64,000 nucleotides of DNA, taken from NCBI GenBank assembly GCA_964496575.1, contig CAZCAC010000029.1, positions 15,732 through 79,731 of the forward strand. The letters run 5' to 3'. Position 1 is the first letter of the stretch. Each line of letters starts with the position of its first letter. The notes beneath the pieces are model-generated. The model had not been told where the DNA came from. It worked only from the letters and a program-made list of their open reading frames with translations, and did no database searches. Shown piece by piece: positions 52,099 to 59,073 of this stretch. Both the position numbers and the translations under genes were made by a program. This stretch comes from CAZCAC01 sp964496575. Lineage in GTDB: Bacteria; Planctomycetota; UBA1135; GCA-002686595.

Positions 52099-53961
52099 TC
52101 AGGCCCGCCGCAGCCGGCCGCCCTCGTCCCGAGCCGCCAGGATCGTCCGGAGCTCCTTCCAGAGCGCCGCGATGTCCCTCGCCGCCGGCCCCGGCCCCGA
52201 CTCCGTCACGGACGTCGCGCCGACCTGGGCCCCGGTGACCGCGGGGTCGTAGTGGATCCGCCCCAGGACGGTGAGCCCGAGCCGCTGCGCCTCCCGCTCG
52301 ATCCGCTCGGCGACCCCCGGGTTGAGGTCGAACTTGTTCACGCACACCGCCGTCTCGACGCCGAAGTGCCCGGTCAGCTCGGCCACGCGCAAGAGGTCGT
52401 GGAGCCCCGAGAGGGTCGGCTCGGTCACCACCAGCGCCAGCCTCGCCCCGGTGATCGAGGCGATCACCGGGCAGCCGATGCCCGGCGACCCATCGACGAT
52501 CACCAGCTCCTTTCCCTCGGCGGCGGCGACCGCGCGCGCCTCGTTGCGCACCAGGGAGACGAGCTTCCCGCTGTTCTCCCCGGCCACGCCGAGGCGAGCG
52601 TGGACCATCGGCCCGAGCCGGGTGTCGGAGTGGAACCACTCCCCGGACTGCACGGGCAAGAGCTCGATGGCGTCGCCCGGACAGGTCAGCGTGCAGACCC
52701 CGCACCCCTCGCAGGCGAAGGGGTCGACGGCCATCGAGAACGCGCCGTTCGCGCGGCTCTGGTCGATGGCGTCGAAGCGACAGAACTGGGCGCAGGCGGT
52801 GCACCAGGCGCACTCGTCCTCGTCGATCCTCGCCTTGTGTCCGCTGGAGAATGGCCAGCGATCTCGTATCCTCGGATCCAGCACCAGATGCAGGTCGGCC
52901 GCGTCGACGTCGCAGTCGGCGGCGATCGCGTTTCCCGCGAGCGCGAGCAGCGAGGCCGCCACGCTGGTCTTGCCTGTGCCGCCCTTGCCGCTGATTACCA
53001 CCAGCTCGTCGATCTCGGTGCAGGCCGGTGCCGGAGCCCGCTGCGAGGGAGTGGGGGGGAGACCCTCGGGCTCCTCGAAGGGCTCGAGATCGTGTCGTGC
53101 CGCGGCCGGCCGGGGATCGGCGCTGGTCACGATCCGATCGGCGAACCTCGAGAGCGCTCGCCGCAGCTCCGGCATCGAATCGACCGCCGCCTCCCCGCGC
53201 GAGTACCGCTCCGCGATCCCGCGATCGTCGGGAATCTCGAGCCAGACCTCGATTCGCTCGGCCGCGCAGTACTCCTGGACCCGCTCGTCGCCCGCCCCGG
53301 CGCGGTTGACCACCACGCCGAAGGGCAAGCCGAGGGCGCGGACCATCTCGACCGCGAGCTTCAGGTCGTTCAGCCCGAAGGGAGTCGGCTCGGTGACCAG
53401 CACCACCACGTCCGCGGCGCGGATGGTCGCGATCGCCGGGCACGACGTGCCGGGCGGCGCATCGAGTAGCGTGACGTCGGTTGACGGCGCCGCCTCCAGC
53501 AGCGCGTGGAGCACCGGCGGAGCCATCGATTCGCCGACCTGCAGCAGACCCTGTCCGAAGAGGATGCCTTCGGCGGCGCGCCCAGTCTCGACGGTGCCGA
53601 CGCGGCGGCCGGTCTCGGTGATCGCGTGCTCCTCGCAGGCGATGGTACACCCGCCGCAGCCGTGGCACAGCTCGGGGAAGGTGATCACCGACTCGGGGAG
53701 GCAGAGGATCGCCGAGTAGCGGCACGCCGCCCCGCAGGCGCCGCAGTTCGTGCACCGCGACGTGTCGATCACGGGGACCGGAATGGTGACCTCGCGCGTC
53801 TCCCCGATCTCCGGAGCGAGGAAGAGGTGCCCGTTCGGTTCCTCGACGTCGCAGTCGAGGTAGGCGACGCTCCTCCCGTTGCCGGCGAGGGTCAGGGCGA
53901 GGTTCGTCGCGAGCGTCGTCTTGCCCGTGCCGCCCTTGCCCGAGGCGATGGCGATCTTCAT
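52099..53961 (-). CDS. Fused double MinD-type ATPase with inserted ferredoxin domains
   Basis: The 620-residue protein joins two copies of the 'MinD superfamily P-loop ATPase with inserted ferredoxin' type (COG1149). Copy 1 has Walker A ASGKGGTGKTTLATN (about residue 7) and Cys clusters CTNCGACGAAC and CHGCGGCTIAC in the insert. It ends with LLDAPPGTSCPAIATIRAAD. Copy 2 has ISGKGGTGKTSVAASL (about residue 327), then CAWCTACAQFC and CEGCGVCTLTCP, then VDGSPGIGCPVIASITGARL. In anaerobes these ATPases are normally two adjacent genes of the ORP (orange protein) operon, where they assemble Fe-S or Mo-Cu clusters. A linker of Pro/Ala/Glu residues joins the halves. It lies 19 bases downstream of the ORP-like gene. 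Confidence 0.88.
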   Translation of the reverse strand: MKIAIASGKGGTGKTTLATNLALTLAGNGRSVAYLDCDVEEPNGHLFLAPEIGETREVTIPVPVIDTSRCTNCGACGAACRYSAILCLPESVITFPELCHGCGGCTIACEEHAITETGRRVGTVETGRAAEGILFGQGLLQVGESMAPPVLHALLEAAPSTDVTLLDAPPGTSCPAIATIRAADVVVLVTEPTPFGLNDLKLAVEMVRALGLPFGVVVNRAGAGDERVQEYCAAERIEVWLEIPDDRGIAERYSRGEAAVDSMPELRRALSRFADRIVTSADPRPAAARHDLEPFEEPEGLPPTPSQRAPAPACTEIDELVVISGKGGTGKTSVAASLLALAGNAIAADCDVDAADLHLVLDPRIRDRWPFSSGHKARIDEDECAWCTACAQFCRFDAIDQSRANGAFSMAVDPFACEGCGVCTLTCPGDAIELLPVQSGEWFHSDTRLGPMVHARLGVAGENSGKLVSLVRNEARAVAAAEGKELVIVDGSPGIGCPVIASITGARLALVVTEPTLSGLHDLLRVAELTGHFGVETAVCVNKFDLNPGVAERIEREAQRLGLTVLGRIHYDPAVTGAQVGATSVTESGPGPAARDIAALWKELRTILAARDEGGRLRRA

Positions 53962-53980
53962 CAGTACTGTCGTTCCGCAA

Positions 53981-54343
53981 TCACTTCCAGGGACCTTCCA
54001 CGTTCGGGCCCGAGGCGCTGGCGAGCAGTCCCGCCCGGTACTTCTCGATCGCTTCGCGGACCGTTCCCTCGACGTCGACGACGACCTCGACCCCGGCGGC
54101 CTCGAGGGCCTTGAAGGCCTTGGGACCGCAGTGGCCGGTGATGACGCATCCCGCTCCCAGCTCGGCGGCCAGGGCGGCGGTCTGGATCCCGGCGCCCTGG
54201 GGCAGGTTCGCATTCGCCTCGTTGTCCACGGCCTCGAGCTCGTCGGTCGCGAGGTCGTAGACGATCAGCTTCGCGGCGCGCCCGAAGCGCGGGTCGATGG
54301 GGGCCTCCAGGGTCTCCCCGCTGGAGCTCACGATGACCTTCAC
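53981..54343 (-). CDS. ORP-like (orange protein) NifX-family protein
   Basis: The 120-residue protein starts with GTG 54343 (VKVIVSSSGETLEAPIDPRF), which matches the ORP N-terminus. It contains FGRAAKLIVYDLATDELEAV, LPQGAGIQTAALAAELGAGC, and CVITGHCGPKAFKALEAAGV with VEGTVREAIEKY. The pattern matches ORP proteins of Desulfovibrio, which bind an unusual Mo-Cu sulfide cluster and work with MinD-type ATPases. The Cys in GHCGPKAF is a likely metal or cluster ligand. It overlaps DUF5320 by four bases (GTGA), so expression is coupled. It ends 19 bases before the ATPase gene and is probably its client or carrier. Function is inferred from gene neighbourhood. Confidence 0.8.
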   Translation of the reverse strand: MKVIVSSSGETLEAPIDPRFGRAAKLIVYDLATDELEAVDNEANANLPQGAGIQTAALAAELGAGCVITGHCGPKAFKALEAAGVEVVVDVEGTVREAIEKYRAGLLASASGPNVEGPWK

Positions 54344-54582
54344 TCCACTTCTCCTGTCTCGGCGCCGTTCTGGCGCGGTTGCCGCTGGCAGGCCCGCCCG
54401 GTCTCCTCGGTCCGATCGCCTGCCCGGCCACGACCTCGACCGCGTCCGCGACCGCCGCCCTGGCCGCGCCCTCGGCCACGGCTCGACTCCTCCGCCGAGC
54501 CTCCTCGGCGATTGCGGCAACCCTTGCCGCGTCCCTGTGCGGGGCCCTTTCCGTCAGGCCCGGTTCCGTCTCGATTCGGCAT
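54340..54582 (-). CDS. DUF5320-like small protein with RG-rich tail
   Basis: This 80-residue protein opens with MPNRDGTGPDGKGPAQGRG, the DUF5320 signature (MPxGDGTGPxGxGP...GRG), followed by a GCRNRR segment. Residues about 34-56 are a near-pure Arg-Gly repeat (RGRGRGQGGGRGRGRGRGRA), and the C-terminus is DRTEETGRACQRQPRQNGAE. Members of the family sit beside ORP, NifX and DUF134 genes in anaerobes, and their role is unknown. One Cys in GCRNRR and one in RACQRQ are the only visible cluster ligands. Overlaps with the ORP-like gene (GTGA) and lies 38 bases after DUF134, so it belongs to the same operon. Confidence 0.72.
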   Translation of the reverse strand: MPNRDGTGPDGKGPAQGRGKGCRNRRGGSAEESSRGRGRGQGGGRGRGRGRGRAGDRTEETGRACQRQPRQNGAETGEVE

Positions 54583-54620
54583 GTCAGCCTCCCGGCTTCG
54601 AGGGGTGGTTCCCCTCCACT

Positions 54621-54995
54621 TCATTCTTTTCGATTCCGTCCACAACCACGACGACGTCCACCGCCGCCGCGTCCACATCCGCGCCCTCGGCCGCCCCGTC
54701 CGCGGCGGAGCTCGACGGCTCCGCCCTCGAATCGGATCGCCTTCCCCTCGACGAACGCCTCCGCGACCTTGCCGCGGGCATTGCCGAGGATCCGGCCCAC
54801 CGTGGCGCGCGAGACCCCCATGCGTTCGGCGACCGCGTCCTGGTAGTGCCCCTCGTGATCGGCGAGGCGCAAGGCCTCGAACTCGTCGAGCGTCAACACC
54901 ACCTCCTCCAGCTCGCGCAGGGGAACGCCCGCCGGCTTGTAGCTGTTCCGGGGCGGCTCCTGGCTAATCTGTCGGGTCGAGATCGGTCGCGGCAT
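54621..54995 (-). CDS. DUF134/UPF0251 DNA-binding protein
   Basis: The 124-residue protein has the UPF0251 pattern: the opening MPRPISTRQISQEPPRNSYK, LEEVVLTLDEFEALRLADHE, and a helix-turn-helix HYQDAVAERMGVSRATVGRI that ends with LGNARGKVAEAF. The C-terminal tail (about 95-124) is an Arg-Gly and Cys stretch (RRGRGGRGRGCGRGGGGRRR) like the tail of the neighbouring DUF5320 protein. Family members are predicted transcription factors. It is the first gene of the ORP-like cluster. A near-perfect 24-bp palindrome overlaps its own promoter, which suggests negative autoregulation. The family is usually found beside NifX- and ORP-type genes in anaerobes and methanogens. Confidence 0.82.
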   Translation of the reverse strand: MPRPISTRQISQEPPRNSYKPAGVPLRELEEVVLTLDEFEALRLADHEGHYQDAVAERMGVSRATVGRILGNARGKVAEAFVEGKAIRFEGGAVELRRGRGGRGRGCGRGGGGRRRGCGRNRKE

Positions 54996-55023
54996 GGGTG
55001 AGTCTCCGAATGCTGATGATCTA

Positions 55024-55053
55024 CATTATCGGCATATGCTCATAATGATTCAA
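55024..55053 (-). promoter_or_regulatory. Promoter and palindromic operator of the DUF134 gene
   Basis: On the minus strand TTGAAT (55053-55048) and GATAAT (55030-55025) are spaced 17 bases. A 24-bp palindrome (55024-55047, mismatched only in its seventh and eighth positions on each arm) covers the spacer and the -10 box. The predicted start lies about 23 bases before the ATG. The DUF134 protein is the obvious candidate repressor. Confidence 0.65.
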
Positions 55054-55119
55054 GGGACCTTCCTGGCGAATCTCACCGAATGAGAAGAAGATCGCGCACC
55101 GGAGCAGTAGGAATGGCAG

Positions 55120-55211
55120 CAGTACGGAGTCGCTCTCCCGGCTGTCGTCTCCTCGCATCGCGGCACCACGCAATGCAGCGAAACAACCGCCGAGAGAGCG
55201 ACTCCGTACTG
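55120..55211. repeat. 92-bp element with long terminal inverted repeats
   Basis: The arms 55120-55137 (CAGTACGGAGTCGCTCTC) and 55194-55211 are perfect inverted repeats of 18 bp. They can be extended inward to 23 bp with one mismatch. The 46-base interior shows no reading frame. It could be a MITE-like or REP-like element or a large hairpin. It sits between DUF134 and the second NifX-like gene on the minus strand. Confidence 0.55.
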
Positions 55212-55235
55212 TGATGGCGCGGCCTGGCCGCGGGA

Positions 55236-55640
55236 TCAGTGCGGGTGTCCGTCGCCGTGCCCGTGTCCTTCGCCACCGCCGCCGCAGGCCTGCGCGGGAC
55301 CGAACTTGCGGGCCTTGCCGTCGAGGATCAGCTGGAGCGCTTCACCGACGGTGCCGACGCCTTCGCTGAAGAAGACGTCGATCCCGACCTGCTGGAACCC
55401 GGCGAGGGGGCGCATGCCCATGCCGCCGGCGATCAGCGCGTCGACGCCGGCCTCCTTGAGCAGCATCACGGGTGCCATGCACCCACCCTGTTCGTGGGGG
55501 AGGTTGTCGAGGGTCTCGATCTCCTTCGCCTCGCCTCCGTCGACGTCCACCAGGGTGAAGGTCTCGCAGTGACCGAAGTGGGGGGAAAGCTCGGCGTCCA
55601 GGCCTCCAGGGGCGCCACTGGGAATAGCGATCTTCATCAT
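55236..55640 (-). CDS. NifX-family protein, second copy, His-rich tail
   Basis: The 134-residue protein (ATG 55640, followed by a second ATG) matches the NifX/NifB/ORP fold. It has MKIAIPSGAPGGLDAELSPH, FGHCETFTLVDVDGGEAKEI, EQGGCMAPVMLLKEAGVDAL and IAGGMGMRPLAGFQQVGIDV. The ending (CGGGGEGHGHGDGHPH) is rich in His and Gly and could bind metal. The Cys in FGHCETF and GGCMAPV suit cluster binding. It is upstream of the DUF134 gene, and a 92-bp inverted-repeat element lies between them. It may carry its own promoter, since TATACT is at 55687-55682 with CGACCTAT repeats upstream. Confidence 0.8.
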   Translation of the reverse strand: MMKIAIPSGAPGGLDAELSPHFGHCETFTLVDVDGGEAKEIETLDNLPHEQGGCMAPVMLLKEAGVDALIAGGMGMRPLAGFQQVGIDVFFSEGVGTVGEALQLILDGKARKFGPAQACGGGGEGHGHGDGHPH

Positions 55641-55681
55641 TTGCAGCCTTGTCGGTTCAGCGTGATTCGAAGAAGCGGGTC

Positions 55682-55719
55682 AGTATAGACCTTCGTCACG
55701 CTCGACCTATACGACCTAT
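55682..55719 (-). promoter_or_regulatory. Promoter of NifX-like gene with CGACCTAT direct repeats
   Basis: On the minus strand TATACT (55687-55682) is a -10 candidate. Two exact copies of CGACCTAT on the plus strand (55703-55710 and 55712-55719) lie in the -35 region with a 9-bp period. They may be a regulator's half-sites. Confidence 0.4.
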
Positions 55720-55805
55720 CCGTTTCCGAAAAAGGTGCTTTGCGTGGAGAAACGACCCCGTCGCGGAGCTTCTTCCCCTACCTATCCGATGCGTATGAGT
55801 TCTCG

Positions 55806-56225
55806 CTACTTCTTCGGAGCGTTCAGCAACTCCTCCAGCGCGCCGAGGAGATCGTGCGCGGAGAGCACGCCGACCAGCTCTCCTTTCTTGTTGAGCACCG
55901 GCAGAGCGCCGTAGCGCTGCTCGCGAAAGATCTTCACCGCCTTGTAGACGCGGTCGTACGTACGAACCACTTCGGGGTTGGCGGTCATCACGTCCCGCAC
56001 CGTGGTGTCGTCATTGATCTGGTAGTACTGCGTCCAGTCGTCGAGCGCGTCGACCCACTTCGGCCGCCGCAGGTCCCGGTCGCTGAGGAAGCCCACCAGC
56101 TCGTCGCCCTCCAGCACGGGCAAGTGTCGCACGCGGTGGCTCCGCATGGCGAGGAAAGCATCCTTGACGGTCATGTCCGGGGTGGCGGTGACGAGCTTGG
56201 TCGTCATGTACTTGCTGATCTTCAT
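55806..56225 (-). CDS. Two-CBS-domain protein
   Basis: The 139-residue protein (ATG 56225 after GGAGGAT) contains a tandem CBS pair. The first is VTATPDMTVKDAFLAMRSHR, VRHLPVLEGDELVGFLSDRD. The second is VRDVMTANPEVVRTYDRVYK, ALPVLNKKGELVGVLSAHDL. Between them is an insert (PKWVDALDDWTQYYQINDDT) longer than usual, so the two motifs are set wider apart. CBS pairs bind adenine nucleotides and regulate partner proteins or sense energy state. There is no fused catalytic domain. It ends convergently with nothing and starts in a 136-bp gap opposite a methyltransferase-like gene. Confidence 0.9.
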   Translation of the reverse strand: MKISKYMTTKLVTATPDMTVKDAFLAMRSHRVRHLPVLEGDELVGFLSDRDLRRPKWVDALDDWTQYYQINDDTTVRDVMTANPEVVRTYDRVYKAVKIFREQRYGALPVLNKKGELVGVLSAHDLLGALEELLNAPKK

Positions 56226-56349
56226 CCGATCCTCCGGTTGGGGGGGCACAGTGTAGCGCATGGGAACGGGTCGGCTGAAGAGCCGGAGGGCCGGGAGGGA
56301 GCCACGCGCGAATTGACGGAATCGCTCCGTCATCGAGGCTGCGGAACGC

Positions 56350-56355
56350 TAGATT
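56350..56355 (+). promoter_or_regulatory. -10 element, leaderless methyltransferase-like gene
   Basis: TAGATT is followed by six bases (CCGGTC) and GTG 56362, the same spacing as in front of the GH38 and CBM9-like genes. No ribosome site is present. Confidence 0.5.
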
Positions 56356-56361
56356 CCGGTC

Positions 56362-57120
56362 GTGGATCACACCCGACTGATCGAGGCCCTTGCCGGAGAC
56401 GACCGTTCGCCGCTCGAGCGCGAGCGCCTCGTACGTCTGATCACCCTGCTCGCCGAGCTCCCCGCGCCGCCCGATCCCCTGGGCCTCTTCTCCCGCTACG
56501 AGGAGTACCGCGAGCTCCTCTTGACGGTGACCGCCGGCGACGACGGCGAGGCGATCGAGGAGGCGTTCCTCACCCTCTACGCACATCTGCACGGTCACGA
56601 GGCGCCGTACACGCCGGACGAGCGGAACCGGGTCGACCGCACCGGCGGCTACTGGTGCCACGCCGGCGGCCTGTCGCCGATCCTCAAGGCGGGGGAGCAC
56701 CTGTCCGCTGATTCGGTCTCTGGCGACTTCGGTGCCGGCAACGGCCTGCAGGGCCTCCTGATGCAGGTCCTCGATCCGCACCGCCTGACGATCCAGATCG
56801 AGATCTCGAGCCGGATGGTCGAGGCGGGGAAGGCCCTTCAGGAGTGGCTCGGGGTTCCGCCCGAGCGAGTGCGCTGGGTCGTCGGCGACGTCCTCGATCA
56901 CTCACCGGCGGGGATGGACTTCATCTACCTGTACCGCCCGGTGCGCCCGGAAGGGGAGGGCCGCGCCTTCTACGAGACCTTCGCCGCCACACTGCAGCAG
57001 CAGGATCGCGACGTGGTGATCTTCAGCATCGCCGACTGCCTGCGTGACTTCCTGTCCGATCGCTTCGAGGTCTTCTACGGCGATGGCCACCTGACCTGCT
57101 TTCGGTTCCGGGCCCGTTGA
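56362..57120 (+). CDS. SAM-dependent methyltransferase-like protein
   Basis: The 252-residue protein starts with GTG 56362. A helical N-terminal region (about 1-100) precedes a Rossmann-type core: LSADSVSGDFGAGNGLQGLL is motif I (G-x-G-N-G), LTIQIEISSRMVEAGKALQE contains motif II's acidic residue, and VRWVVGDVLDHSPAGMDFIY holds motifs III-IV. This is a plausible class I methyltransferase, but the usual E/D-x-G-x-G is replaced by DFGAGNG, and no substrate motif is known to me. Two small cysteine/histidine motifs (GGYWCHAGG, HLHGHEAPY) are present. Its -10 element is six bases before the GTG. It ends at a bidirectional terminator shared with the convergent FG-GAP gene. Confidence 0.6.
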   Translation: MDHTRLIEALAGDDRSPLERERLVRLITLLAELPAPPDPLGLFSRYEEYRELLLTVTAGDDGEAIEEAFLTLYAHLHGHEAPYTPDERNRVDRTGGYWCHAGGLSPILKAGEHLSADSVSGDFGAGNGLQGLLMQVLDPHRLTIQIEISSRMVEAGKALQEWLGVPPERVRWVVGDVLDHSPAGMDFIYLYRPVRPEGEGRAFYETFAATLQQQDRDVVIFSIADCLRDFLSDRFEVFYGDGHLTCFRFRAR

Positions 57121-57124
57121 GCAC

Positions 57125-57165
57125 CGGCGCTATTCGCCTCGATGGCGTCGAGGCGAATAGCGCCG
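57125..57165. terminator. Bidirectional terminator, perfect 18-bp stem
   Basis: CGGCGCTATTCGCCTCGA (57125-57142) and its exact complement (57148-57165) form a long hairpin with a 5-base loop. It starts 4 bases after the methyltransferase-like stop and ends 3 bases before the stop of the convergent gene. Confidence 0.7.
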
Positions 57166-57168
57166 TAT

Positions 57169-58926
57169 CTATTCGAGCACCTCCAGCCCACCTCTCACCT
57201 TCAGGCGATATCGCCCCGCATCCACGCCCTCGAAGGATTGCGTGGTGCCCTTCGCATCCGGCCAGGTCACGGTCAGCTCCTCCACCTTCGACCGCTCCCC
57301 GATCCCGAAGTGCACGAGGAAGTCGTCCTGCTTCCCCGCGTGCCCGCCCGGGCCCACCAGCTGGCGGCTGAGGATCGTGCCGTCGTCGAGGCGGGCGCGG
57401 ACCACGGCGCCGATGGCGTCGCGGTTCACCCGCCGGCCGTCGCCCTCCAGGCGCAACGTGATCGACCGGCGGCTGCCGGTCAGCTCGTTCCGGAACAGCC
57501 GAGCCGTCGGTATCCGGCCCGCCCTCTGCTCCGCGGAGAAGCGGTTGAAGGTCTGGCCGACTAGGATGTCGAGATCGCCGTCGCCGTCGAAATCCGCCAG
57601 GCTGAGCATCTGCGAGCCGTCGTGCTCCAGCCCGAACGCCGCCGTCCGGTCCTCGAAGACGCCGTCCTCGACCTGAGTGAAGATCCGCAGGATCTGCCGG
57701 TCGGGGTAATCACCCGAGGAGAGCAGCACGTCGAGACGGGTGTCGTGGTCGAGGTCGGCGATGGCACAGAAGAGATCGCCCTGATTCCAGTTAAGGGCTC
57801 CCTCGGGGACCCGGTCGAAGAAGTGTCCCGCATCACTGCCGAACCTCGGCGTGCCATCCACCTGCAGGTCGTTGTGGTAGAGGCACGAGCGATCGGACGA
57901 CTCTCCCGCCCAGCCGTGCGTGATCTCGGCCACGAACAGGTCGAAGTCGCCATCGTTGTCGACGTCGCCGATCGCGCAGTCGAAGGTGTTTCCGTTGGCG
58001 CGGAAGGGCTTCTCGGTCTCCCGGGTCTCCGGGGGATTCCGGGCGGCCAGCCGCTCCAGGACCCACTCGGGGTAGCGCCCGTGGCGGACGTCGTCCCCGT
58101 CGATCCCCGCCGCGGGCGCGAGGTCGGTCCACCCACCGGCGCCCTCCTTCGACGAGCGCCACAGGCGATTCCAGCGCCGACCGTAGTTCAGCTCCAGGAG
58201 GTCCGGGTACGGCCCGGGTCCGAGCTGCGCGATCATCGCGCCGTAGGTCGGACGGCCGCCGAGGTCGGTCGTCGGATCCGGTTCGGCGAGGGCGTCGGCC
58301 GGGAGGTCCTCGACGACGACCTTTCCCTTCGGATATCTCACGAGCTGGTTCGCATATGCCGCCAACGAACCGCCGTATCGCACGTACCAGTTGCCCAGCC
58401 ACAGATCGAGGCGGCCGTCGAGATCGACGTCACCCGCCGCGATGGCACAGGTGGTGGCGGGGCGGACGCCTTCGATCCGTTGGGGCGCCTCGAAGGTGCC
58501 GTCCCCCCGCCCCTTCTGCCAGGCGGTGCGACGGGCATGGTCTTCCCAGCCGTCCTTCCCGAGGTCGACGTACTGCCCGACGACCGCGTCGAGGATCCCG
58601 TCACCGGATAGATCGGCGAAGACGGTGACCGTCCCCCGGGCCGGGACCCGGAGGCCGGAGTCCTCGGCGGACTTCGCCTCGAAGCGGCGCTCGGTCGGAG
58701 AGCCGGGGACCGCGACGTTGAGGAACACGAGGTGGTGGTCCACGACCACGTCGGGGTAGGCGTCTCCGTTCAGATCGGCGAAGCAGAGCCTTGGGACTCC
58801 CCGGGCTGCCCGCGCGGGCTCGAAACCGATCGCCTCGATCCCCAGACCTACCGCTTCGGTCGTATCGAGAAGGCCTTCGGCGGCGGAGGGGCACAGCGTG
58901 ACGGCGAAGAGCAGGGTCTGGATCAT
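57169..58926 (-). CDS. FG-GAP/VCBS repeat protein with ASPIC/UnbV C-terminal domain
   Basis: The 585-residue protein has a signal peptide (about 1-16, MIQTLLFAVTLCPSAAEG). Multiple FG-GAP repeats follow with the calcium motif D-x-N/D-G-D: FADLNGDAYPDVVVDH, FADLSGDGILDAVVGQ, AGDVDLDGRLDLWLGN, IGDVDNDGDFDLFVAE and LADFDGDGDLDILVGQ. The C-terminus (about 505-585) is the ASPIC/UnbV domain: NAIGAVVRARLDDGT-like AIGAVVRARLDDGTILSRQL, GKQDDFLVHFGIGERSKVEE and VTWPDAKGTTQSF. The family forms beta-propellers on the cell surface, with an integrin-like role. AGGATA (minus-strand TATCCT, 58938-58933) is exactly six bases before the ATG, so it is a likely leaderless gene. It is convergent with the methyltransferase-like gene. 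Confidence 0.9.
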   Translation of the reverse strand: MIQTLLFAVTLCPSAAEGLLDTTEAVGLGIEAIGFEPARAARGVPRLCFADLNGDAYPDVVVDHHLVFLNVAVPGSPTERRFEAKSAEDSGLRVPARGTVTVFADLSGDGILDAVVGQYVDLGKDGWEDHARRTAWQKGRGDGTFEAPQRIEGVRPATTCAIAAGDVDLDGRLDLWLGNWYVRYGGSLAAYANQLVRYPKGKVVVEDLPADALAEPDPTTDLGGRPTYGAMIAQLGPGPYPDLLELNYGRRWNRLWRSSKEGAGGWTDLAPAAGIDGDDVRHGRYPEWVLERLAARNPPETRETEKPFRANGNTFDCAIGDVDNDGDFDLFVAEITHGWAGESSDRSCLYHNDLQVDGTPRFGSDAGHFFDRVPEGALNWNQGDLFCAIADLDHDTRLDVLLSSGDYPDRQILRIFTQVEDGVFEDRTAAFGLEHDGSQMLSLADFDGDGDLDILVGQTFNRFSAEQRAGRIPTARLFRNELTGSRRSITLRLEGDGRRVNRDAIGAVVRARLDDGTILSRQLVGPGGHAGKQDDFLVHFGIGERSKVEELTVTWPDAKGTTQSFEGVDAGRYRLKVRGGLEVLE

Positions 58927-58932
58927 TCGAAC

Positions 58933-58938
58933 AGGATA
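58933..58938 (-). promoter_or_regulatory. -10 element, leaderless FG-GAP gene
   Basis: TATCCT on the minus strand is followed by GTTCGA and the ATG at 58926. The spacing equals that at 6492, 6560 and 56350. Confidence 0.5.
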
Positions 58939-59073
58939 CGGCCCGCGCCCTCTTTCGGCCCGCGGGAAGTGGTCCTGACCCGGACCTTGCGGTATCCTCT
59001 CGCCGCATTTCTTCAGGCGATACCCCAGGAGTCGGGGGCGCAAGGACCTCCCGACCTTCACGGAGCGAGATTG

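Noticed and set aside
54440..54500. The RG-coding tract as a microsatellite outside a gene
   Set aside because: It lies in frame inside DUF5320, between a conserved signature and a plausible C-terminus, with a start and coupled stop.
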